Source of the DNA: Lumbricus terrestris
Taxonomy: Eukaryota; Annelida; Clitellata; Crassiclitellata; Lumbricidae
Reading direction: 5' to 3'
DNA length: 64,000 nucleotides
NCBI GenBank assembly: GCA_949752735.1
Contig: OX457038.1
Coordinates: 67,539,985 to 67,603,984, forward strand
Shown: positions 35,301-44,944 of the stretch, piece by piece
Numbering within the stretch: position 1 is the first letter of the stretch
How the letters are laid out: each line of letters starts with the position of its first letter
Program-made: the position numbers and the translations under genes
The notes under the pieces: generated by a model
Databases searched by the model: none
Seen by the model: only the letters and a program-made list of their open reading frames with translations
Told to the model about the DNA's origin: nothing

Positions 35301-35804
35301 GGGTAATTGGGTAGTTTAGCGTCCCAAATTATTCAGGTTATTGCTGAGACTTGGAATTTCTCGTTAATCCAGCTTCTATTTTATCAAAACTGGAACCTTC
35401 ATCCAGCTTCCATTTCTTTATCGTTCTTTTCATAAATCCAGTTTCTATTTTTTAGATCTATAAAAACATTCATCCAGCCTCCACTTCTTTATCGTGCTAT
35501 TCGTGAATCCAGCTTCTATCTCAGATCATTGAAAACTTGTATCCAGCTTCTATTTCAACTACTATTACAGAAATTTGATCCAACTTCCATCTTTGAAGCG
35601 TTCTTTTCATCATTTTAGCCATAAGAAATCCACATCCAGCTTCCATTTCTACGCGATAGTTACCTCGTTTAGGACTTCATTGAGGTTTTCAAGCACACAT
35701 TTTATGATTTCCTCAATTAAATATGTGTTATTATAAATGTCTTTCAGTTATTATTGCAAAGAAATGGTTAAAATAATTTGGGACGCTAAACTACCCAATT
35801 ACCC
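35301..35804. mobile_element. 504-bp MITE with 33-bp inverted repeats and an internal 'TCCAGCTTC' array, in Rab35 intron 1
   Basis: GGGTAATTGGGTAGTTTAGC plus CGTCCCAAATTATT at the left end is the exact reverse complement of the right end. AATCAA flanks both sides as a probable target duplication. Between the ends about seven diverged repeats of 45-65 bp each carry (A)TCCAGCTTCTATTT, often followed by CTTTATCGTTCTTTTCAT. There is no coding capacity. A related element is at 41979-42600. Confidence 0.85.
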
Positions 35805-36133
35805 AATCAAGATATTGGAGTTCATGCAGTCTATATATTTTGCATTTACGTATATCTGCATGCATGAAAACGTGGCGTACATTTGCGTCTCTGGGCATTT
35901 CCATAACACATCGAAGAAACTTTTATCAAAGACGCGGAGTTTGCGTCTTATAACCCGTCGCAGCTCGAAATTAATCCTTTAAAATCCTTCCTTTGAGTAA
36001 ATATAACAGAATAGATAATAGCCAGCTGAAACTATTAATTTTGTCTGTTTTATAAACAAACTCAAAGGTTTGCCGGCGACTTCAAACGATTGGGTGGGCG
36101 GGCGTAAAGCTCGGCATCAATCGTCATACTAAC

Positions 36134-36185
36134 CACTGTCACCGATGATTAGAAGTTTAAAAAGATGATCGTATTCGCGGGCCAT
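36134..36185 (-). CDS. RAB35: Rab35 orthologue (small GTPase), exon 1 and gene overview
   Basis: The ATG at 36185 opens MAREYDHLFKLLIIGDSG, matching human Rab35 MARDYDHLFKLLIIGDSG; the donor is GTTAGT. Joined exons (36185-36134, 35063-35013, 33287-33164, 32491-32367, 31554-31430, 30331-30194) give 615 nt, 204 residues, against 201 in human. All five G motifs and the terminal CC are intact. Rab35 is a Rab GTPase of the plasma membrane and recycling endosomes that controls fast recycling, actin assembly and late cytokinesis, with DENND1 proteins as exchange factors. The introns hold a MITE, a Helitron end and a dispersed repeat. A P-superfamily transposon starts about 415 bp upstream of the ATG. 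Confidence 0.97.
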
Positions 36186-36314
36186 GACTGCTTGAGTAAA
36201 TGAACGCTTGATTCGATTGCCAGCTAGAGGGGGAAAATTATCATGATTAAACTGGAAATTTGACGGAAAACGCTATCGTTTAGATACTCAACAAGGATGC
36301 AAAACAAAACTTAA

Positions 36315-36345
36315 ATGTAGACCGGAAGTAGTAAAACGGAAAATA
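36315..36345 (-). promoter_or_regulatory. RAB35: Candidate ETS site in the Rab35 promoter region
   Basis: GACCGGAAGTAG, about 140 bp upstream of the start codon, contains the ETS/GABP core CCGGAAGT usual for housekeeping promoters. Motif-only inference. Confidence 0.3.
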
Positions 36346-36519
36346 CTCGAACTTCTTTTTCTGCCGACAGAGGTCGCATCTCGGCGACATCACACGCCAC
36401 TCTCGCTCATTTAATTAATTATTATAATACCAGTCATGGAGCCACTTCATTGAATTAATAATTAACAGTAGCTAAATTGATTAGGGTCCACCAAATATAT
36501 GACCAAAGATCTTTACTAA

Positions 36520-36599
36520 TAATAATAATAATAATTTCCATTTATTCATCAATCCGGTTGACAGACCGCAACCGGTTGCAGTAGCCTATACAGTTATAA
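36520..36599 (-). mobile_element. SINE family 3, 3' part, cut by the P-type transposon
   Basis: An (ATT)n tail and CCGGTTGACAGACCGCAACC on the plus strand match the end of the SINE at 19728-19972. The match stops at the target duplication of the P-superfamily element. Confidence 0.7.
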
Positions 36600-37196
36600 C
36601 AAAGACCTTAAAGTTACACTAAGACAGGACAGCTCCTATCTCCGCTGTATATTTGATCTGGGTGGTGGCCAAATCACACAAACCGTGGCGCCACGTTATG
36701 AGTGGTTTGATGGCTCCTAGCAACGATAGACGCCTTAATAGATAAATATATAGGCCAACGTCAACGACTGGACAATTGTAGCATCCATAAACTTTCATAT
36801 TTATTTTTAAACTGCATATTGATTATGATGAATAATAAAAACTATTATATATTTAATGTATTTGATTAATTTTATGTTTAAAACGCGTGACTTTTACTGG
36901 CAGTTGGACAATGCAATGTCGTTGAGTGGTCGCACATGCGTGGCTGCGCCTCGGACAGCGCATTAAGTCGGCGTGCCTTGTTGTACCCATGCCATCAGGG
37001 ACTTTGCAGGACACTCAAAACTTACTACAGGCAATCAAAAGGGTCGTCAGAAAATTCGGCGACCCAAAATTTTCGGCCAAGACGTATTTCGCCCCCTCCA
37101 GAAACCCGAATCCCTCCCCCAAGCAAGGGGTATAGATTAAACACTGCTATGTAACCATGCCAAAGACTTTCGTCTATTATACCTTTGACCATACTG

Positions 37197-37500
37197 TCAA
37201 TTGTGTAAATGCATACCTACAGATGATGATGGTGCTCTGCCCAAAGGCAGGTTCATTGGCTTACGCCCCTGGGGATGAGATGAGTGAGGTGATTTCCCGT
37301 TGCCTTCCACACAGACAATGATGGGTAAGCAACTTGCCCAAAGTCGCTCCGCAGGAGCTTGCACCCCTGCGTCCCACACGTGCTAGCCCGAAGTATCTAA
37401 ATCTCACAGCCCGGGGCTTGAACCGCAGTCCGTTGCAACCAACAGACGATAGCCGCTCTCGCTTACTTGTCCGTGACCTCCAGGCAGGGGGTAACCATAA
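37197..37500 (-). mobile_element. CORE/MIR-like SINE copy (SINE family 2) inside the P-type element
   Basis: The minus strand has GGTTGCAACGGACTGCGGTT with the B-box GCGGTTCAAGCCCC. GACTTTGGGCAAGTTGCTTA follows, sharing the central domain with 18607-18800, then CAACGGGAAATCACCTCAC. Confidence 0.65.
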
Positions 37501-39319
37501 CATCTCAAAATAATTCAGGGTTTTTTACTGCCCCACTTATCGACCGATAATCCAGGCCTTCTGCTCTAGGGCTTCGCACCACCTATGAGCCCAGTGTGGC
37601 ATCTTCAGACTGTAGGGTTCGAATCCGATCACATTCCAATGGCTCTCCTTGTGACACAGGATATCTCTGAGCTATCTCCGAAAAGAAATCCCAACATCTT
37701 TTAACATATTCCTGTTTTAATTCAAGATTAGCAAAGATCAGTTAAACAAGTCTTCAGAAAGTCTTCCATATAGTCACAAATTAACAGCGCTATATCTTAT
37801 TGTCCTCAGATTTCAAGTTAATTCAGTTTAAAAAAAAATATCGCACTTCTACAAGAATTTTGATCGAACTCTCTCTTCGAGAACATTCTTCGCCGAAAAA
37901 CCAAATAAAATCACATGAGTCAGTGCAAGCTATCTGACCAATTTTTATAGCGCAATTGCAAATGTTCAACATTGTAGCAGAGCTCCATCTAGCTAAAAGA
38001 AAGAACATAATAAAGTGCCGAAAGCCATTTCCGACACATTACCACCACCTTACGACAATTCTTTGCATAGCAGAGAAATTCTAGTAATAGTGTCTCATTG
38101 TCTCCAGAAATAAATACCATAACAATGCTCATGAACCTTAAATGCTCAAACGAAAGTGAAACTAATTATTTTCGACCTCTACACTTCACAAGTATTCTTA
38201 ACTTAATCAATCATCCATGATTCAGAAAGTCTTAACAAGGAAATTATCAACCTTCACAGGTTAAGATCCTAGTTTAAACTCTCCGAACAATGACTCTCTG
38301 AATTTACGTCAGATTCTACTCTTGAACAATCCAGTGCAACTGTGTAAGCAAGTTAAATTCCATGTACTAAGTCAACAACCTGCTGTACAAAAGTTCTCAG
38401 GGCCTAAATGAGACATCAGGCATACTTAAAACAAAGACTTGCTTAAAACACATATCATCAAATAGCACATATGACATGATGGCCAAACCAACCAAAACAT
38501 GTTCACCAAAGGGACTTCTCCACAGTGAGCTATTTTTAGACATTCTCAACAACTACAGTCCATTGGTAAACACTACGTCACATGCTATCTATTTCCTTGG
38601 CAGACTCTCCAAAGGAACTAAAAATAGATATGACATCACAATACAGCTATGAAAACACTGAAGACATTCACCGGTCTTGACCTACTTTAGAGTCAAAACA
38701 TAAACAAATCCTTACTACACAGTTTAAGCCAGCACATGGAAAGTACAACAAAACTATCAGTCCTGTAAAATAAAAGAATGTAATCAAAATTAAACACAAA
38801 AACATATGTCTATCAGAGTAACTCTCAGTTGCTATACGCATGAGCAGATCTTTTAATCTGCTTTTAAATATACTTTTTTATTTCAAGTAAGGTTCATTCA
38901 CAGTTTACATAATTTAAACATACATATTTACATGTTAACTATAAATCTAATATACAAATTAACAAAACTTCTAATTCATACATATTTACACATTGATGCA
39001 AGCCTGCATGTTAGCAGCAGAGCATTACACAGTTTCACGCAATACAGTATTTATTACATTTATCTTCAGACTGAGATATATTTCCATGATCAACTCAATA
39101 GAAGATAGAGAAATGCAACATATAATTTAAAAGGGATATTTACTCATGCAAAACTTTCTTTGCTTTGCGATTGCGCTTCATCTTCAGTTTGCAAGAGTTT
39201 TGAAGTTCCTGGTTACTAAATTTTATCTTACTGTGGATGCGAACTGTCATGTACAATTTGATCATGTATTTCAGCCGGGCAACACATGTTGCTGATCCAC
39301 ATGCAATGATCTCTAAATT
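37501..39319. other. 3' non-coding region of the P-type transposon
   Basis: A-rich, G-poor (plus strand) sequence with no open frame of note. It holds the transposase 3' UTR. A fragment at 37030-37140 (GGGTCGTCAGAAAATTCGGC, CAAGCAAGGGGTATAGATTA) outside this interval but inside the element resembles other MITEs in the window. Confidence 0.5.
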
Positions 39320-41789
39320 CTAGTAGGCAAATAAACATAGTCGTTTTAATATACCTGAATTATGTTTCAATTTGTCAAATGAATTCTGAAACAATTGTTC
39401 CAGTTTCCTGGTGAATGCCAAAAAGGTCATGGTTGGATACACTAAGCAACCAGTATCTTTGAATGCTTTGTGTTGCAAGAAAGCAAATTCACCGCAAGGC
39501 AGCAAGTGTTTACTTGTGTATAATTCACTGCATGCTTGACACATGCCATAACCATCATTAAAACCACACTTTCTCAAGATATAGCCACTCATATATGCTA
39601 AAACATTGTCAGTCTCCAATGGCAAATCAGGAATATCCGAGATATCTTGTAAGTCAAAGTCGTCTTCACAAGTCATTTCACAAGTGATCTCCTGGTAATC
39701 AAGTGACGTGGAAGTGGATGCACATTTTTCGTGAAGTGATCTAGATTTCAAAAGACTTGACAAAGATGATATGTCTAGAAGCACATTATCTACATCATTT
39801 TCGCAATTACGTCCAGAATTATGAACGAACAACTTATTCACAGATATATATCTAAAGCTAGCACGAAATTGTGCGACATCAGGATTGTCCCTGTGTCCTC
39901 CACTACCACGGATCATTGAAAACAAATTCTCAATACAGTCCTGATTTAATCGAGATGTTAGTAAGAACTTATATTTGCTTTCTGTACACAAATCCTTCCA
40001 CAGATCAGTAATAGATTTTACTGTAATTTGCCACCCTAAAATGCAGGGCAGTTCCTTCTTTGATCTGGAAGGTTTTAAGACTTGCAAGTAGGATAATACA
40101 TCTTTGAAGAACACATCATGACCACTTCCATTAGAAACTGCATGCCCCATGGGCTGCGAACTTCTTATTGTTCGGCTATTACAAGCGTTAAAAATCTTGT
40201 CAAACTTATCAACGAATTGTGCAGTATGTTCTGCTTCCCTGTCTAACTTTCCAAGATAACAAAGTGTTTGAATACCTGCTGCCACGGAGTGACTAAGGAC
40301 CTGTGCAGCAAGATTAACACGCATGCTAGTAAATGGAGGCAAATCAAGATGCTTATCTGTCAGTCGAGGTGCCATTCTAATAGGTAGGTTCTTGTCAAAT
40401 GCATAGAATTTGGAAACATACTTCCAACACACATTTTGTTTATTTTCCCCAGAACCCCATACAAAATCATGTTTTTTAAAGTTGTTTCTAATGTTTTTAA
40501 GCAGGTGTGGGGGATCATAAATCACATATACTTTTCTTGAACCATGAAACAGAAACGGTTGTGAAACAGAAACCCTTTCCAATGTTTCCAGATAGCATCT
40601 GTTTGTGGGCCCCTGATCACATATAATAGCATTTGGAAACAACTGTATTTCTTCCAACTTAGCAAGACAATTGTGCAAAAGGTTCTTTAGAATAGTTGGT
40701 TTCACAGATCCACGTACAAAAAAATAAGCAAGAGGTTGCTTCCATTTAACAGAAATTCCACGCAACATAAACACAAGAACATGGTCAGCTACACACTGAG
40801 TAGTTCCAAGAACACCAAAATCCTCGAAACCTTCTATACAATCCCGTTCTCGATTGTATACCAATTTTCGTTTTAAAGCCATCTCATCAAACATTAGCAC
40901 ACAGTCTTTAGCATTCACAGGGGCTTGTTGCATTTTTATTTGTAAGGTATCAAAAAACTGCTTGTTGAAGCCGGGGTAAAGGTTGCAATTTTGAAGGGTT
41001 CGCTGCAGAGTCCTTTTTGATGGCATGCAGAAAATATTTTGCAGCAGACTATAAGATTTCCTGCTTTGATAAAAAAGGGACATAGCAAACATTTTCTCGT
41101 CAACTGTCCAACGTCTACCCTGCTTTGAAACAGAACCCATATTAATCTGAGTTTTAACAAAAGAGACAGCAGACGGTGGAAGATGGTTGGACAGTTCTGC
41201 CAAAAGACGATCACAAGAAGCAGCTTCTTGCTTCCGTGTCAAGCCCTTCTTCTGCGTCAAGCCCTGCTTGCACTTTGACGTCCTTGTTTCCTTTTCTTTT
41301 CGTTTCCGAAGTTGATTTCGTAATCTGGTGATTTCAACTTTCAGTTTCTTTTTCTCAGAGTTGCATGACGACCACTTGGAGCAACCTTCAGACTGTTCAT
41401 TTACATCTTTCAGGCCAGCAGACGATGATGCAGGTACAATGTTGCTGACGGTCACAGCTGCAGAAACAAGCTCCTTCACAACTCCTTCATTGTTGTCTTT
41501 GAGTTCAGCAGAATTGCTATGAACCACCTCAAATTTGCTTCTTTTTGGAGCAACGCTCGACTTCGGTGCATGTTTCATGACAAGTCGTCGCTTCCGTGTG
41601 ACTGATGGTGGCTTGTTTGGAACATCAAATACCGTTGGGACTGCATTCCAAACAAGCTTGTCATGCTTACTGTTCATAAACTGGGATTCTTCAAAATGTC
41701 TACTGCACAGACGAAAGGTTTTGTTCAGTACTTCAACGCTTTTGCAGTCGAGATCTGCACGTCGTACGTTGACTCTCCACTTCTTACAT
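39320..41789 (-). CDS. THAP-domain P-superfamily transposase, exon 2
   Basis: The exon begins after the acceptor ATTATGTTGGAACAG and runs 823 codons to a TAG. With exon 1 the protein has 858 residues. It completes the zinc-binding THAP domain (FRLCSRHFEE giving C64-x2-H67, and the diagnostic AVPTVF at 85-90). A basic, Leu-rich coiled-coil-like stretch follows (about 180-215), as in P transposase. The RNase H-like catalytic core has D337 in MFDEMAL, D427 in ICDQGPTN and E656 in SRLNQDCIENLFSMIRG, at spacings similar to P transposase and THAP9. YDPPHLLKNIRN (461) lies in the GTP-binding insertion of the family. A C-terminal Cys-rich GYILRKCG/CQACSELY block is also typical. There is no stop or frameshift. 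It is closer in layout to THAP9 than to a domesticated fragment because the terminal repeats are preserved. Confidence 0.93.
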
Positions 41790-41978
41790 CTGTTCCAACA
41801 TAATGAAATAAAAACAGCATATGACAGAGGTATGCAATTTCAATCAAAGAATATTGCAGGTCCTGTTATAAGCAAATTTATTCATCTACTGAAAATTTAA
41901 TGAGGTGGAATGGCTGGAATGGTACTCTAGCTAGTCATGCTTAGAATATATCCCCTACTAAGATGACAATGCAGTAAA

Positions 41979-42600
41979 GGGTAATTCAGAAGACCCTGCA
42001 CATGTAAACAGTAAATTATTCGCTCGTTGCAGCATTGTTATTTCTAATCAATCCAGCTTCCAGTTTGGCGAAAATTCATTCACCCAGCCTCTGTTTAGAC
42101 AAAATTCGTCTCATTAATCCCACTTCTATTTAGGCGGTGATTATTTTCTTCATCAATAAAACTTCTAGGTAAACACGCACACTGGATGCCCGTACTCCAA
42201 ACAATATGGCTGCCAACGAATGCAATAAAATTAGAGCGCAGCGACCTATCCTGTCGACGGCATCGCAACATGCAAAGCGCTCAGCAGAATGACTGCACTA
42301 ACCCTAAAACTAACCCTAACCGACCCTCACGACGCCTAACCTGAACCCTAACCGACCCTCACGCGATAAATAGTCGCTGCGCTCTAATTTTATTGAGTAC
42401 GGGCATCCAGTGTGCGTATTTACCAACTTGTATTTTATTAATAATTATTTTTAATTATTGCTCGTCAATCCAGCTTAGATTTCAGCATAATGGTTTAAAA
42501 AAATCAAGAACTCGTTTCGTCAATCCGACTTGTATTCGACCAACGCTGAAAGCCATGCAATGACAAATAATTTACGACGCTAAAATACACGTAACTTCCC
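41979..42600. mobile_element. Diverged relative of the 35301 MITE, within the transposase intron
   Basis: It starts GGGTAATTCAG and ends ATTTACGACGCTAAAATACA then CGTAACTTCCC, an imperfect match to the inverted repeat of 35301-35804. TAAA flanks both sides. Inside, TCCAGCTTC/TCCCACTTCTATTT units recur as in that element. Without the nested 256-bp insertion it would be about 366 bp. Confidence 0.7.
42169..42424. mobile_element. Second-level nested MITE, 256 bp
   Basis: The ends GGTAAACACGCACACTGGAT and ATCCAGTGTGCGTATTTACC are inverted repeats that continue inward (GCCCGTACTC, AATAAAATTAGAGCGCAGCG) with a 25-bp extra piece on one side. AACTTCTA and AACTTGTA flank it, an 8-bp duplication with one change. 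The centre has repeated CTAACCCTAACCGACCCTCA. Confidence 0.85.
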
Positions 42601-42717
42601 TAAATATTGTTACTGTGCAGGGTGTATACGGAGACAGTCACAACGCACATGCAAAGTGAATCACCGGCAGCAGTTATGGAACATTTTTTATTTTTTAATA
42701 CAGTACTTTATACATAC

Positions 42718-42824
42718 CTTTCAGCATCTTTCGGAAATCTAAAGAGTGACAGATTTTGTGTATTGTACGAGGTAACGCAACAATTTATGGCAGCGCAACA
42801 AATTCCTCCTGGCTTGGAAGCCAT
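42718..42824 (-). CDS. THAP-domain P-superfamily transposase, exon 1
   Basis: The minus-strand ATG at 42824 opens MASKPGGICCAAINCC, then NLSLFRFPKDAE, and ends in a split Arg codon (AG|A) before GTATGT. It supplies the first half of the THAP zinc finger: C10-x4-C15, later completed by C64 and H67 of exon 2, plus the conserved FRFP. The phases match exactly. It lies about 85 bp inside the right inverted repeat, where the promoter must also be. Confidence 0.88.
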
Positions 42825-42968
42825 GCTTATTCTTGTTCTTATTCTTAGTCGGAAGTCGTGTTCAAAGCACTAAAAAACCATTGCAAGGTAAGTGAGGTGA
42901 ACATTCAGATATACAGCGGAGATAGGAGCTGTCCTGTCTTAGTGTAACTTTAAGGTCTTTGGTTATAA

Positions 42969-43320
42969 TATAATTTCTGGTTTGGCGTTGTCTCCTTGGC
43001 TGTACTCCTATACTTATCTTTTTGAGCTCTGTTGTCCTGACTCGCAGTGCCCTTCGCTCTGCCTCTAGCGGGAAGCTTTTGGTCCCACGTGTTGAAACCT
43101 CAACCTGTCAGCGTCGTGCTTTCTCAGTTGTAGGTCCATCTGTCTGGAATAGTCTCCCGTTGCAGGTGCGCCTGCTACCAAGGGTTGACTCATCAGTCTT
43201 CTACAATTAAGCTCCTTAAAACTTTTTTCTTTCACCGTGGTTGGACTGGAAGCGCTTCTGAGTGGATTTCTTGAAGAGGCGCTATATAAATTCTTGAAAT
43301 GAATGAATGAATATTATCTT
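42969..43320 (+). mobile_element. CR1/L2-like LINE 3' end
   Basis: The frame at 43022-43210 encodes SSGKLLVPRVETSTCQRRAF then SVVGPSVWNSLPLQVRLL, the 'vPr.rt....rsFsv.gP.lWNsLP..vR' block at the polymerase C terminus. The 3' UTR has TTTCACCGTGGTTGGACTGG and CTTGAAGAGGCGCTATATAA and ends (TGAA)n. This is the best preserved copy of the family in the window and is 5'-truncated. Confidence 0.85.
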
Positions 43321-44637
43321 AATTATTAGCATCAATCTAATTATTAACCAGCAGACAGCCTGCAATCAGTGATTCCGTTAATGTCTGAATTCTTGGAGTC
43401 ATGGACGCATCACATCCAAAAAATTGGAGTCCACACCAAATGGATAAGAGTCATGGAATCCACACCCATCCATGTTTGGAGTCCCATCGGGCCATAGTAG
43501 GCCAACTGTAAAAAATTCCGAACTTCTTATATTACAGGCGACAAAGGGCCCAACCATTAGGTCTATTATCACGTAGGCCTAACCTACGCAAAATTCGTAT
43601 TTTGACCCTCGATCTCATTCTGTTGCAACTCGTAGGCCTACATTTTGTGAACAACCACATGGGTACGTAAAAATTATAGCTCTAGCGCTCCGTTTACAAA
43701 AGTTCATTTAGGCTATTAGGCCTATAGCTAAAGTCAGCTATAAAATTCATTTTACCGTTGGCTATTTTGTGTGTGTTAAAATCTGAAGTTTTCGATACCA
43801 ATACAGAAAATACCAAGTCATAAACTCATAAATTACAGCCAGCTTCTCCAGAGGTAGGCTGAATTGGAATGAAATAATTATAGGCCTGTATCGTGGAATC
43901 GTGAATTAAAGGTCAAGTAGGCCATAGGCCTTTAGGCTATAGCCTAAGCCAACGATAAGTATAAGTTATAATTAGTTTTTAAAATTTGAGAACAAATTAA
44001 CAGCCATTCAGAAGCAAAAGCTGGTGTATAGAGCACAATCAGATTCAGATTGCATCAGATTGCATTAATATTGACTGGAGATCTCGAGTGCCTCTTGAAG
44101 AGGCGTTATGTAGGCCTAACTTATTGAAATGATTGAATGAATGAAGGCAGAGCCTGAGAGAGCTAAAATGCGATTGTCGTTAGCAATGACATCATTTAAA
44201 AAATAAACAGGGAAATTTTAGGACACTAATACACTATATACTATAACTAGTACCAATCTTCTCAACGATAATAAGTTTTATACTTTCCAAGAAAAAATAT
44301 TTTAGCATTGTTGCACTTTATATAAAATTTTCTTGATTTAGGTTCTATCCGACGACGATCATTAATTTTTAAGCCAGCTCATGGGAACGGTTGAACCACA
44401 TATATTTCTGTAATATAATATATGTGGTTGAACGCTATAATAATAATTATTGCTGACATGTCGATGGTTTAGGTCTGGGCCTGCATGTAGGCTACATACG
44501 TCACTCACTTACAAAGAAATGATAGGCCTATAGCCTATTCATAAATATTCACGAACTCTTACCCTGTCTCATCTGATCCTCCACCCTGCAATTCCCGGCC
44601 CAAGCTACACCCGCCTTAGCCTAATAGCTGTTCCGCC
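43321..44637. other. Intergenic between the P-type and Ty3 elements
   Basis: Contains a MITE-like piece starting AGTGATTCCGTTAATG (43370) related to 56440, a LINE tail at 44090-44155 (GAGTGCCTCTTGAAGAGGCG, TGAATGAATGAA) and a short palindrome at 44393-44436 (CCACATATAT / ATATATGTGG). No gene. Confidence 0.5.
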
Positions 44638-44788
44638 CCCTGATCCTATGGTAACTCGACCCGGACCACCACGGACTTCTCTCACGGACAACCCTTCTAA
44701 CTCAACGCATCTGACCCTGATCTTATGGCAACTCGACCCGGACCACCACGGACTACTCTCACGGACAACCCTTCTAACTCAACGCAGC
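44638..44788. repeat. Tandem duplication, 77-bp period
   Basis: TATGGTAACTCGACCCGGAC through CGGACAACCCTTCTAACTCA occurs twice with few changes. A TTCGAGTGGCGCTTTAGAAA retroelement-like tail follows. Confidence 0.85.
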
Positions 44789-44944
44789 GCTCGTGAATAA
44801 GCTGGTGCCCCGCGCTTGGCTTTCGAGTGGCGCTTTAGAAATCTCGAGTTTACGATTACGATAAATAGGTCATTGCATAAATTATTCACCACTAACCAGT
44901 CAGTTAACACGCAATGCATAAACTAAGACAGTTACACATATACG

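Larger units (their letters stand above)
41790..42717 (-). other. Intron of the P-type transposase gene
   Basis: 928-bp intron with donor GTATGT and acceptor AACAG. Two thirds of it is a MITE (41979-42600) that itself carries another MITE (42169-42424). In Drosophila P elements an intron controls germline production of transposase. Whether this one is regulated is unknown. Confidence 0.85.
36600..42961 (-). mobile_element. Apparently intact P-superfamily (THAP) DNA transposon, 6362 bp
   Basis: The left end 36600-36652 and right end 42909-42961 are perfect 53-bp inverted repeats (start CAAAGACCTTAAAG, inner edge CCGCTGTATAT). Both flanks carry GTTATAA (36593-36599 and 42962-42968) as a target duplication of 7 bp, or 8 if one terminal base is mismatched. 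Drosophila P elements duplicate 8 bp and also start with CA. Inside is one spliced transposase gene on the minus strand (42824-42718 and 41789-39320), about 85 bp from the right end, and 2.7 kb of 3' non-coding sequence. Later insertions lie inside it: nested MITEs in the intron and a CORE-type SINE in the 3' region. The intact ends and ORF argue for recent activity. Confidence 0.92.
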
